A DNA stretch of 38,864 bases from CAZNMF01 sp035547155 (GTDB lineage Bacteria; Acidobacteriota; Vicinamibacteria; Vicinamibacterales; SCN-69-37), in contig DASZVJ010000233.1 in assembly GCA_035547155.1 (NCBI GenBank), positions 1 to 38,864 of the forward strand, read 5' to 3'. Positions within the stretch are counted from its first letter, which is position 1, and every line of letters begins with the position of its first letter. Made by a program: the position numbers and the translations under genes. Below the pieces are notes generated by a model that saw only the letters and a list, made by a program, of their open reading frames with translations, was not told where the DNA came from and did no database searches. Shown here piece after piece: positions 16,701 to 24,235 of the stretch.

Positions 16701-19303
16701 AGATTGCCGGCCGCGGCGATCCAGATCGGTGGCGCCTTCTGCCGCGGTGACGGGAAGATGCGCACGTCGATCGGTTGGCCATGTCCGTTCGTCGCCGGAA
16801 CGGCCTCGCCGCGCCACAGCCGGCGTACCGTGTCGATGTGACGCGCCATGACCTCGCGTCGATCCTGATATGCGTCCGGCATGAGCGCGAAGTCGTTCGT
16901 GTGCCAGCCCGACGCAAAGGACAGCTCGACGCGGCCCTTCGAGATGTTGTCGACGACCGCCCACTCTTCGGCGACGCGAATCGGATTGTGCAACGGCAGC
17001 ACGACACTGCCGGCACGGATCTGCAGGCGCGTCGTCATTGCCGCCAGCGCGGCGCTGGTCACGGCCGGATTGGGGTAGAGCCCGCCGAAGGCGTGGAAGT
17101 GCCGCTCCGGCGTCCACACGGCGCGAAAGCCGTTCGCGTCAGCGTATCTCGCGCCGTCGAACAGGAGCCGATACCGATCGTCATCGTCGCCGCTGGCATC
17201 AGCCGAGAAGTAGAACAGGCTGAAATCCATCGGCCGATTGATCGACGAACGGGTCGTTCTCGCGATCTTGTCGAGCTCCTCCTGGATGACGACCGTGAAG
17301 CCGCGCGAGAGCGTCCAGAAGAGCTCGAGCACGGAGATGTCGAACGAAATGCTGGTGACGGCCAGCCACGTGCCCGGCGTCGTGAACGCGAGACGGTCGT
17401 CCATGCCGGCGAAGAAATTCGTCACGTTGCGATGGCGCACCATGACGCCTTTCGGCCGGCCCGTGGAGCCTGACGTGAAAATCACGTACGCCAGATCCTC
17501 GGGGTCCGCGGTATCACGCGCGTTGCGATCATCGTCGGCCGACACCGCACCGAGATCCACCCGCAGCACGTCGGCGTTGTGTCGCGGGAGACCGCCGGAG
17601 AGATGCGACTGCGTCAGGATGACGCGGCTGTCCGTGTCTTCGATCATCCAGGCCAGACGCTCCTGCGGAAACGACGGATCCAGCGGGAGGTAGGCCGCTC
17701 CGGCCTTGAAGATGCCGACCAGCGCCACCACCATCTCGAGCGAGCGTTCGACGAAGACGCCGACGACGCTGCCGCGTCCGACGCCCCGCGCGCGCAGACG
17801 CGACGCCAGATGATTCGCGTGACGGTTGAGCTCGGCGTACGTGAGCGATTGGTCGCGGAAGCGCAGCGCCGTCGCGTCCGGCGTACGAGTTGCCTGCGCT
17901 TCGATCAGCTCGTGAATGCACGCGTCACGTTCGAACGGACGATCCGTCGCGTTCCACGCGTCGAGCACGAGCGTGTGCTCGGCATCCGAGAGCACCGGCA
18001 GATCGCCGACGCGCTGATCCGGACGTGCCGGCATGGCCGTGAGAATGGTGTCCAGCTGCGCCAGCCAGCGCGTGATGGTCTCGGCGCTGACGCGGTTCGC
18101 GTCGAACGTCAGCTTGAGCACGAGGGAGGGCTCGCCGTAGACGAACAGGGCGATGGGGAAGTTCGTCTGTTCGCGGAACGCAATGTCACGTCGCGTCCAG
18201 GCGCCGCCCTGTTCGCGCAACCGCTCGCCGATCAGCCGCGGTGTGAAGACGAGCAGGCTCTCGAACAGCGAAAGGCCAGCCGGCACCGACGACGCTCGCT
18301 GGATGTCGATGAGCGAGGCATGCTCGAACGGCCCGATCGCGGCGGATTGCGCGCGAAGCGCCCGCAGCCACTCCGTGACCTGCACGTCCGGATCGATGCG
18401 AACGCGGACGGGCACCGTGTTGATGAAGCTGCCGGCGATCTCGTCGGCCCGATCGATCGTCGATCGCCGGCCGGCGCGCGTGACGCCGAAGACCACGTCC
18501 GATTCGCCGCTCGCACCGTGCAGGACGAGCGACCAGGCCGCCTGGATCGCGGCGTTGAGCGACACGCCGGCGGCCTGCACGTACGTCTGCAACCGGCGGG
18601 TCGCGTCTTCGCTCAGCCGGTGCGTCTGCTCGCGGTGCGCGACGGCAGCACGATCGTCGGCGGCACGGAGCATGGGCAGCGGTGTCGGACCGGCGATGCC
18701 AGCAAGCGCTTGCCGCCAGAACGCGTCCGCCTTCGTGCGCATTGCCCGTTGATGCGCGTCGAGCCAATCGGTGAATGCGGTGTAGGAAATCGGTGCCGGC
18801 TCGGGCTCCGGACGTTCCTCGGGCGGCGCGTCGTACAGCCTGAAGCCTTCGGTGATGAGCGCCGCGTACGACTGGCCGTCCGCGAGCATGTGGTGGAACG
18901 TCCAGACGAAGATCCAGCGCGCATCGGTCAGTTGCAGGAGCGCACCGCGCGCCAGCGGGGCGACGGCCGGGTCGAATCCCCGCGCGCGATCCGCGGCGAG
19001 AAACGTGTCGAGCCGACGCTCCTGCGCATCCGGCTCGAGACCGCGCCAGTCCTCGCGTATCCACGGCAGCGTGACGGCAGGCTCGACGATGCGAACCGGC
19101 GTATCGCGGCGCTCCCATTCGAACCGGCTGCGAAAGATCTCGTGGCGATTCGTCAACGCCTGCCACGCGCGCTCGAGGGCCACTGGATCGATCGCCTCGT
19201 CGAGTGTCGCGACCATTTGTTCGATATCCACACCTGAGTCCGGAGACTTCAGGTGATGGAACAGCATGCCGCGCTGGATGGGCGTGAGAGGAGTCATGGC
19301 CAT
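13745..19303 (-). CDS. NRPS module C-A-PCP with monooxygenase and methyltransferase inside the A domain
   Basis: The 1852-aa protein starts at ATG 19303 (a second ATG lies two codons in), 18 bp after the TPR gene. The condensation domain has HHMLADG at 137-143 (His138). Adenylation begins near 475, with TSGSTGRPKG near 610 and FDISVLE near 653. It is interrupted at about 692-1040 by an FMN-dependent luciferase-like monooxygenase of the TIGR04020 type (VWTPERHFHAFGGLYPNPAV, VVLPLHNPIRVAEEW). Adenylation resumes with NMYGPTETT near 1123 and RIELGEIE near 1238. It is interrupted again by an SAM methyltransferase (VEVGSGTG near 1349) and ends with LPPYMVP and NGKIDR near 1717. The carrier Ser is 1772 in IGANSLL. 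Hand-read pocket residues are D-I-L-Q-M-G-M-V-W-K, close to the known glycine code DILQLGLIWK. The product goes to the following PKS. No loading module lies upstream in the window. Confidence 0.95.
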   Translation of the reverse strand: MAMTPLTPIQRGMLFHHLKSPDSGVDIEQMVATLDEAIDPVALERAWQALTNRHEIFRSRFEWERRDTPVRIVEPAVTLPWIREDWRGLEPDAQERRLDTFLAADRARGFDPAVAPLARGALLQLTDARWIFVWTFHHMLADGQSYAALITEGFRLYDAPPEERPEPEPAPISYTAFTDWLDAHQRAMRTKADAFWRQALAGIAGPTPLPMLRAADDRAAVAHREQTHRLSEDATRRLQTYVQAAGVSLNAAIQAAWSLVLHGASGESDVVFGVTRAGRRSTIDRADEIAGSFINTVPVRVRIDPDVQVTEWLRALRAQSAAIGPFEHASLIDIQRASSVPAGLSLFESLLVFTPRLIGERLREQGGAWTRRDIAFREQTNFPIALFVYGEPSLVLKLTFDANRVSAETITRWLAQLDTILTAMPARPDQRVGDLPVLSDAEHTLVLDAWNATDRPFERDACIHELIEAQATRTPDATALRFRDQSLTYAELNRHANHLASRLRARGVGRGSVVGVFVERSLEMVVALVGIFKAGAAYLPLDPSFPQERLAWMIEDTDSRVILTQSHLSGGLPRHNADVLRVDLGAVSADDDRNARDTADPEDLAYVIFTSGSTGRPKGVMVRHRNVTNFFAGMDDRLAFTTPGTWLAVTSISFDISVLELFWTLSRGFTVVIQEELDKIARTTRSSINRPMDFSLFYFSADASGDDDDRYRLLFDGARYADANGFRAVWTPERHFHAFGGLYPNPAVTSAALAAMTTRLQIRAGSVVLPLHNPIRVAEEWAVVDNISKGRVELSFASGWHTNDFALMPDAYQDRREVMARHIDTVRRLWRGEAVPATNGHGQPIDVRIFPSPRQKAPPIWIAAAGNLDTFTMAGRIGAKLLTNLLGQRVEEVAVKVAAYRQAWTDAGHPGRGHVALMLHTFVGTDVHVVREAVRKPLIDYLKTSTELVKQARWEFPAFANPGKRQGPIDNSDLTDAEVDAMMEHAFERYFQTSGLFGTPETCLAMVDRLKAADIDEIACLLDFGIDTDLVLDSLQHLKTLQAWSQPAADASDDYAIPAQLLRHPVTHLQGTPSLMRTILADADGRRGLQRVRTLMVGGEPLPAALAAELLTLIRGDLLNMYGPTETTVWSTVAPITNAHDITIGRPIANTQIYIADRQGRPAPIGAPGELLIGGEGVTKGYWKRPDLTAERFVPNPCTAAPDLVYRTGDLARYRDDGRIEFLGRIDHQVKIHGHRIELGEIETLLGQHPSIAQSVVAVRSDGGGEPRLVAYVVAKQSGPASGGANASAWQAIWNETYQTLAARPAEDPSFDISGWRSSYTGDAIPRAEMREWVEATVARILALTPRRIVEVGSGTGLLLYRLAPHVEHYTGIDFSAAAIERLTHGVRQASLSNVTLHEGPADALRRLAGASSADVVVINSVAQYFPDVSYLIDVLEQAASIVRPGGAIFVGDVRNLPWLEALHTDIELTQAPATMPVQDLRERIRERIDHDMELVIAPDFFDALRTRIPAITAVSSRLKRGRSRNEMVRFRLDVVLHIGDGARERPAYEMHGAGLGAGDALRTALASPDGIVIRGLRNARVARAIDAVRLLKSESGPATAGELRQAMDAASDGVDPEDLFANDDGLDADVWLSAGGAPDEFDAALRGPAATVATRIAPTPSDIKPWADYVHHGKADSGQLVQTLKQHLRAQLPPYMVPAAFVVMDALPLTPNGKIDRNALPEPDRGRQEAATPYVAPQDDLERMIAETWQDLLAIDRVSTQDNFFDIGANSLLMVQAHSMLREKLGRPLSLVDLFRFPTVSALAGFLVQNAQESAALAGSQARAQTRKDALDRRREGRQAARVVRPSGTVS

Positions 19304-19321
19304 GGCCCGATGTCGCCGTCG

Positions 19322-21616
19322 TCAGTCCGGAAGTGCGTCCAGCACCCGCTTCGCCGCCGCGGCATCGGCCGCGCTCAGCCCGAGGTTCAGCGCCTTGTCC
19401 AGCGCCGCGCGCGCCTTGGTCTTGTCGCCCGTGCCGGCGTACGCCGCGCCGAGGTGATAGAGATAGCCGGCGTTCTTCGGCTCCTTCGCGACCGCGTCTT
19501 CGAGCGGCGGAACCGCGAGCCCGCTCAGGCCCTTCTTCTGATAAATCCAGCCGAGCGTGTCGTTGACTTCCGGCTGCGACGGCAGCTTTGCCTTGGCGGC
19601 TTGTGCATATTGCAGCGCGAGGTTCAAGTCGCCGCCCTGCTCGGCGAGGATCCACGCGAGGTTGTTCGACGCGACGGCCGCACGCGGATCGATTTGCAGC
19701 ACGTGCTCGTACGCCGCGCGCGCCTCGGCCGTCTTGTGCTGCATCTCGAGCAGCAGGCCGACGACCGTGTTCGCGCCGACGGAATCGGGCTGTTTCGCCG
19801 CGAGCGTCTGGAACTGCGACGTCGCCTGCTCGATCTGTCCGGCGGCGAGATACGTGCGGCCGAGCCTGACGTACGCGTCGAGGTTGTTGGGATCGCGCTC
19901 GATCGCGTTCCTGGCCGCCTCCAGCGCCCGTGCGCGGTCCCCGGTCGCCGCGTATGTATCACTCGACAGCAACAACAGATCCGCATTCGCGGGCTGCGCC
20001 TGCAGCGCGGCGTCGATGCGCGCGCGCGCCGCATCGCCGCGCTTGGCCTGCAGATCGAGCTGCACGAGCCGCTCCAGCGCCTCGATGTTCGAGGGCGACC
20101 TGGCGAGCGCACGCTCGAACGCCGCGCGCGCCGCCGGCAGGTCGCGCTTCTGTTGCGCAAGCAGACCGGTGACGATCTGCACGTCCGGCGAATCGGGCAG
20201 CATCTTGTTCGCTTGGGCCACCAGATTCTCCGCCTGCGCGACTCGTCCTCGAGCCAGCTGCACGCGCGCCGCGATCAGTTGTGCGTCGGGTGAGCCCGGC
20301 TGATCGGCCAGGGCGCTCGTAATCGTCTTCTCCGCATCGTCGACGTGGCCGGCCGTCAATTGCAGCCGCGCGATCTCGACTTTCGCCGACACGAAATGCG
20401 GATCGATGCGGAGGGCTTCGTTGAATGCCGCCAACGCGCCCGTCTGATTGCGGCGGAAGACCTGCACGCGGCCCAGCGCGAAACGCGCTGGCGCCGACCG
20501 TGGATCGCCTTCGACCGCTTTCCGGGCAGAGGCCAGCGCCTCGTCGAGCTTGCCGCCAGCGGCCTGGAGCTCGGCGCGCGCCAGCAGGGCCCGCGTGTTC
20601 GACGACTCCTTCGCGAGCACGGTGTCCACGCGCTTCGCGGCCGTGGCGACGTCGCCGGCGGAGAAGTCGAGATTCGCGAGCAGCAGTCCCGCCGCGGTCA
20701 CTTCGTCCTTGTCGTCGGCAATGATCCGGTCGAGGATCTGCCGGGCCTCGCGCGTGCGGCCGCGCCCGGCGTAGTAGGTCGCAAGGGCCAGCCGTCCGCT
20801 CGCGTTCGGCGTCTCATCGGCGACGATCTTCAGCGGCGCTTCCGCCTGCGCGGCGCGCCCGGTCCCGAGGTAGAGATAGGCCAGCGTGCGATTCGCCAGC
20901 AGATCGCGCGGCGCGATCGCCAGCGCCGCCTTGATCTCCGCCTCCGCTTCGGCGCGCTGGCCGATCGCGAGCTCATAGTTGGCCAGCGAGAGATGCGGCT
21001 GTGCTGACGCCGGCGCCAGCGTGATCGCCTTGCGGAACGCCGCCTCGGCTTCGGTACGGTTGCCACGCACGAGCTCGATCGTGCCGAGATTGCTGTAGGC
21101 CGCGGCGTTCGTCGGATCACGCTCGATGGCGTGCGTGATCTCGTCGACGGCCGCGTCCAGCTGCTTCAGACCGGCGAGCGCGTTGCCGCGCAGGATCTGT
21201 GCGTCGACGCGATCGGGCGCGAGCGCGATCGCCTTGTCGGCACGCCCGAGCGCGTCCTCGAAGCGGCGCGCGACGAGCAGCATCTGGCCCGACTTGATCT
21301 GCACGTCCACGTCCTGCGGCAGCAGATCGGCGGCGCGCACGTACTCGTCCACGGCATTGCCACTGTCGCCGATCCGGCGATAGACGTCGGCCAGCTTCAG
21401 ACGTGCCGCGGCGAACTTCGGATCCTGCTGAATCGCATTGCGGTACTGGATGATCGCTTCGGGCAGCTTCTGCTGCGCGACGTACGCGTCGCCGCTCGCG
21501 AGGAACTCCTGTTTCGCCGCGTCGGGGCTCTTGCGGCACGCGGCGCCGGCGAGGAGCGTGATCGCGGCCAGGAGGATCCCCATACGCAAGCGTCGAGATC
21601 TCGTGACAGGGCTCAT
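19322..21616 (-). CDS. prsT: TPR-repeat lipoprotein, PEP-CTERM/exosortase system (PrsT-like)
   Basis: The 764-aa product begins with a lipoprotein signal (LLAAITLLAGAAC, lipid-modified Cys27) followed by tandem tetratricopeptide repeats of about 34 residues to the C-terminus, with recurring A..LG..Y...G....A and NNLA/LGWIY patterns. This matches the PrsT family, a large TPR lipoprotein encoded beside exosortase in PEP-CTERM systems and thought to act in the envelope with exopolysaccharide production. Its ATG at 21616 overlaps the EpsI stop by 4 bp (ATGA), and it is followed 18 bp later by the NRPS, which links the exosortase genes to the megasynthases. Generic TPR lipoproteins look similar, but the neighbours support PrsT. 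Confidence 0.85.
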   Translation of the reverse strand: MSPVTRSRRLRMGILLAAITLLAGAACRKSPDAAKQEFLASGDAYVAQQKLPEAIIQYRNAIQQDPKFAAARLKLADVYRRIGDSGNAVDEYVRAADLLPQDVDVQIKSGQMLLVARRFEDALGRADKAIALAPDRVDAQILRGNALAGLKQLDAAVDEITHAIERDPTNAAAYSNLGTIELVRGNRTEAEAAFRKAITLAPASAQPHLSLANYELAIGQRAEAEAEIKAALAIAPRDLLANRTLAYLYLGTGRAAQAEAPLKIVADETPNASGRLALATYYAGRGRTREARQILDRIIADDKDEVTAAGLLLANLDFSAGDVATAAKRVDTVLAKESSNTRALLARAELQAAGGKLDEALASARKAVEGDPRSAPARFALGRVQVFRRNQTGALAAFNEALRIDPHFVSAKVEIARLQLTAGHVDDAEKTITSALADQPGSPDAQLIAARVQLARGRVAQAENLVAQANKMLPDSPDVQIVTGLLAQQKRDLPAARAAFERALARSPSNIEALERLVQLDLQAKRGDAARARIDAALQAQPANADLLLLSSDTYAATGDRARALEAARNAIERDPNNLDAYVRLGRTYLAAGQIEQATSQFQTLAAKQPDSVGANTVVGLLLEMQHKTAEARAAYEHVLQIDPRAAVASNNLAWILAEQGGDLNLALQYAQAAKAKLPSQPEVNDTLGWIYQKKGLSGLAVPPLEDAVAKEPKNAGYLYHLGAAYAGTGDKTKARAALDKALNLGLSAADAAAAKRVLDALPD

Positions 21617-22257
21617 GCGGGCAGCAACCTTTCCAGCTGCGGGAACATCGCGGCGACGAACTGCGCGAGCCGATCCGTTGCGGCGTGCGCCGAGGCGTCG
21701 TCATTCCCGATGGGACTGATGACGCGCACGAGCGCCGCGTCCGATCGATTGAAGCGGAGCGCGTCCCAGATGAGGTAGGCCTTGCTCCAATACTCGCTGG
21801 CGACGACGCGGCCGTGGCTCTGATACCAGTACATGACGGCTTCGCGGTCGAGCCCCTTCTCGATCACGAGCTGATTGACGACGATCGATGACGATCCGGG
21901 CCGCGTGAGCGTCGCGCGCTCGCGCGTCACCGGTTGCCAGCCCGCGCCCGGCAGGCAATTGAGCGGCGAGTGCATCGTGTCGCCCTGACGCTGGCTTTCG
22001 TAGTAGCCGACGTACAACGCCACCGGTGCGGCGTTCGCCGCCGAATAGATCCGGTTGACGTAGTCGTCGACGCCAAGCGTGCTCACGACGTCACTGGCGA
22101 TCGACGGTGCCGGCGCGCCGGTCCACGGGCCGATCTGCACCGGCATGTCCGCGAGCGGTGCGCGGAGCGGCGGACGCTCGGGGTGATCGAGCCTGGCCGC
22201 GCCGGCCGCGGCGGCGAGAAATGAGCACGTCAGCACGACGAGTCTCAGGGACGTCAT
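21613..22257 (-). CDS. epsI: Exosortase-associated protein EpsI
   Basis: The start is ATG 22257 (MTSLRLVVLTCSFLAAAAGA), giving 214 aa with an N-terminal signal or membrane segment. The open frame extends upstream but would overlap the exosortase. The signature GDTMHSPLNCLPGAGW, with His96 and Cys101, is diagnostic of the EpsI domain, which is found either as a separate protein or fused to the C-terminus of exosortases. Further family-like text is YWYQSHGRVVASEYWSKAYL. It lies 10 bp after the exosortase stop and overlaps the next gene by 4 bp. Its biochemical role is not established; it probably works with the exosortase on the outer face of the inner membrane. Confidence 0.9.
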   Translation of the reverse strand: MTSLRLVVLTCSFLAAAAGAARLDHPERPPLRAPLADMPVQIGPWTGAPAPSIASDVVSTLGVDDYVNRIYSAANAAPVALYVGYYESQRQGDTMHSPLNCLPGAGWQPVTRERATLTRPGSSSIVVNQLVIEKGLDREAVMYWYQSHGRVVASEYWSKAYLIWDALRFNRSDAALVRVISPIGNDDASAHAATDRLAQFVAAMFPQLERLLPA

Positions 22258-22267
22258 GACAAATCGC

Positions 22268-23134
22268 CTACGTCGTGGCGGCACGCGCCGGGCGGAGCGG
22301 TCCTCGCGGCGGCGCCGCGCGCACGAGCAGATGCGCGGCGAGCGACAGCAGGCCGAACGCGAGCACGAACACGAGCCAGCCCGAAAAGGTGTGCAGAAAG
22401 CCCTCGGCGGCCTCCGTCCCCCAGTACTGCGCGGCCAACCCTGTGCCGGCGACACGCAGGCCGTTGGCGACGACGGCCAGAGGAATCGTGAGGAGCGCGA
22501 CGACGGTCCGCACCCACGTGCGATCGTCGATCAGGTAGCCGTACGTGATGCCCAGCGTCAGCAGCGAGACGAGTGATCGAATGCCGCTGCACGCTTCCGC
22601 GACCTCGAGCGTCGTGCGCGCCAGCACGATCAGGTTGCCTTCCCGCAGAACCGGGACCCCTGCGGCCGCGACGACCGACGCCCCAAAAGACGATGCGACC
22701 AGCTGGAGTGGGAAGGCAATCTGATTGAAGATGATGGCCGGAATCGGGATCATCAGCAGCAGGAACGCCAACGGAAACTTGAGCAGCGCCACGGTCTGCC
22801 AGCCGCGCAGATAGGCGAGCGCTCCCACCAGCACGGCGACGAGGGACACCCTCGTCAAGAACAAATCGGCACCAAGCCGCCCGATCAACAACAGGCCGAG
22901 CCCGGCCAGGACGAGCGCGAGACCGGTCACCGCCGGTGCGGCCGGCGTTCGTCGAAGGCGCTCGCGGCGCTCCCACGCGAAGTAGCCCGCGAGGGGCGCG
23001 ATGATGAAGCCGTGTGAATAGTTCCCGTCGTAGGCCCAGTCGTGGACGAGCTTCGTCAGGACGGGCCAGTATGCAAGTCCGCAGGCCGCCAAGGCTGCAC
23101 ACGCGGCGACGACCGTCGTCCTGGGCTTCCACAT
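22268..23134 (-). CDS. xrt: Exosortase, transmembrane cysteine transpeptidase-like
   Basis: This 288-aa polytopic membrane protein (about seven to eight hydrophobic segments) has the three invariant exosortase residues: Cys182 in EACSGIRSL, Arg227 in NGLRVAGTG and His248 in GFLHTFSGW. Exosortases cleave the C-terminal PEP-CTERM signal of exported proteins and are thought to attach them to a cell-surface acceptor. A substrate gene lies directly upstream and EpsI directly downstream. At 288 aa it is a short form without a fused EpsI domain, matching the separate EpsI gene. The ATG at 23134 has no clear ribosome-binding site. A terminator separates it from the PEP-CTERM gene, so it probably has its own promoter within 23135-23194, where I see no consensus site. 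Confidence 0.93.
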   Translation of the reverse strand: MWKPRTTVVAACAALAACGLAYWPVLTKLVHDWAYDGNYSHGFIIAPLAGYFAWERRERLRRTPAAPAVTGLALVLAGLGLLLIGRLGADLFLTRVSLVAVLVGALAYLRGWQTVALLKFPLAFLLLMIPIPAIIFNQIAFPLQLVASSFGASVVAAAGVPVLREGNLIVLARTTLEVAEACSGIRSLVSLLTLGITYGYLIDDRTWVRTVVALLTIPLAVVANGLRVAGTGLAAQYWGTEAAEGFLHTFSGWLVFVLAFGLLSLAAHLLVRAAPPRGPLRPARAATT

Positions 23135-23194
23135 GGCTCTGGAGCAGCTTAAATGATTACGAGCCGACCGGGCGCGGAGGCCTCCAGGAACGAA

Positions 23195-23228
23195 AAAGCG
23201 CGCTCCGGGATACCCCGGGGCGCGCTTT
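23195..23228 (-). terminator. Rho-independent terminator after the PEP-CTERM gene
   Basis: Bases 23195-23209 and 23214-23228 form a 15-bp GC-rich stem with one imperfect pair and a 4-base loop. Read on the minus strand the stem ends in a run of five T (opposite the A at 23193-23197). It lies 31 bp after the PEP-CTERM stop and 60 bp before the exosortase start, so it should end the substrate transcript and separate its regulation from that of the exosortase operon. Confidence 0.8.
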
Positions 23229-23259
23229 CGACTGGCATGTCGCCAGGCCGGTGGTGACG

Positions 23260-24045
23260 CTAGTTCGAATTCCGGCGCAGGCGCTTCCGTGCGGCGGCCC
23301 CAAGGCCAATCAGACCCGTGCCCAGAAGGGTCAGCGTCGCGGGCTCCGGCACGGGACTCGGCGTGAGCTGCGCAAGCAGCTGTGCGGAGTTGGTCTGGTT
23401 TTCCGGCGAGATGAACTGATTGGTGATCGCGCCGTTCTGGGAGAAGCCGAGGAGCGTCAGCAGATAGCTATCGGTGCCGACGGTGATCGGGACGCTGAAC
23501 GCCGGCAGATCCACCGTGACGATGTCGTCGGAGCAGCCCGGGCCCGTCTGGCAGTCGTTTGGCGTTTCGGTGTGATTGAACGTCAGATTGAAGTCGTACG
23601 CCTGACCGCCGAGATTGACATTGAGCGCATAGTCGACGCTCTTGATGCCCGATCCGGTGATCGGGGCGTTCACGTGCTCGAAATCGCCGAGCGAGAACGT
23701 CAGCGGGTTCGATGACAGCGACAGGCTGCTGTCGCTCGTCGGCGTGAAGTTGTAGCCGCTGACGAGCGTGGCATATTGGTCCGCCCCAGACCCGGCACCG
23801 CAGGCGTCGCCTTGGAGCGCCCAGTCGCCAGCATTCTCATCGAAGCCCGACAATAGCTGTTCGCCGTTCCAGCGAACCTCGTCGGTGGCCTGGCCTGCCT
23901 GATTGTCGATATCAACGCAGAGGGTCGAGCTGTTCGGCGGTGTCGGATTGTTCCATCCGCCACTCACGCTCAAAGAGAGAGAGCTTGCGAATGCGGCCTT
24001 CGACAGGCTCAACACCATCAGGGTCAGGAACGCCTTCTTCAACAT
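23260..24045 (-). CDS. PEP-CTERM sorting-domain protein (exosortase substrate)
   Basis: The start is ATG 24045, chosen for GAGGA at 24052-24056 six bases upstream and for the signal peptide MLKKAFLTLMVLSLSKAAFA. The product has 261 aa. The C-terminus is a classic PEP-CTERM signal: VPEPATL at 232-238, a hydrophobic stretch TLLGTGLIGLGAAA and a basic tail RKRLRR. The mature body is low in Lys, rich in Ser, Asn, Thr and beta-type sequence, with four Cys (LCVDID, GDACGAG, NDCQTGPGCSDD) that could form two disulfides. It should be secreted, cut near PEP by the exosortase next door and displayed at the cell surface or in the matrix. The body matches no family I recognise. A sigma-54 promoter lies just upstream. 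Confidence 0.93.
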   Translation of the reverse strand: MLKKAFLTLMVLSLSKAAFASSLSLSVSGGWNNPTPPNSSTLCVDIDNQAGQATDEVRWNGEQLLSGFDENAGDWALQGDACGAGSGADQYATLVSGYNFTPTSDSSLSLSSNPLTFSLGDFEHVNAPITGSGIKSVDYALNVNLGGQAYDFNLTFNHTETPNDCQTGPGCSDDIVTVDLPAFSVPITVGTDSYLLTLLGFSQNGAITNQFISPENQTNSAQLLAQLTPSPVPEPATLTLLGTGLIGLGAAARKRLRRNSN

Positions 24046-24051
24046 CACCGG

Positions 24052-24056
24052 TCCTC
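24052..24056 (-). promoter_or_regulatory. Ribosome-binding site deciding the PEP-CTERM gene start
   Basis: GAGGA on the minus strand, six bases before ATG 24045. It supports this start over the longer frame, which would extend to 24147 through the sigma-54 promoter. Confidence 0.7.
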
Positions 24057-24095
24057 GAATGTGCGCGTGGGATCGCGCGGAACGGCTTCTCACGA

Positions 24096-24111
24096 AGCAA
24101 CTTGCAGGCCA
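24096..24111 (-). promoter_or_regulatory. Sigma-54 (RpoN) -24/-12 promoter of the PEP-CTERM gene
   Basis: The minus strand reads TGGCCTGCAAGTTGCT, against the consensus TGGCAC-G-N4-TTGC(A/T). The GG and GC elements are exactly spaced. The predicted transcription start near 24085 leaves a leader of about 40 bases before the ribosome-binding site and ATG 24045. PEP-CTERM systems are known to be controlled by PrsK/PrsR, where PrsR is a sigma-54-dependent response regulator, so the site fits the biology. No activator gene is in the window. The region further upstream (24112-24235) shows no obvious paired enhancer repeats. Confidence 0.75.
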
Positions 24112-24235
24112 GACAGTCCACAAGACGACGCTCGCGGAAATCCCCAAGAAATCCGAGGATTCTCGGTATCTGACAGACGCGTAAGCCCGCGATCTGATCT
24201 GTACGGAAGAGTGAAGTCTGCCTCAAGACTGACTG

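Noticed and set aside
15507..19237. Open frames of over 500 codons within the NRPS region on both strands (15507-17117 minus, 17579-19237 plus)
   Set aside because: Both are out of frame with the intact NRPS, whose motifs run through the same bases; the translations show no domains.
13745..19303. MtaG-like terminal amide release by the monooxygenase domain
   Set aside because: In MtaG the module is last and followed by TE-type release; here the carrier domain is followed by a coupled PKS, so I did not adopt this as the default function.
19322..21616. Periodic repeats in this region as a CRISPR or tandem DNA repeat
   Set aside because: The periodicity is at protein level (TPR units) and the DNA copies are diverged, without constant repeats and spacers.
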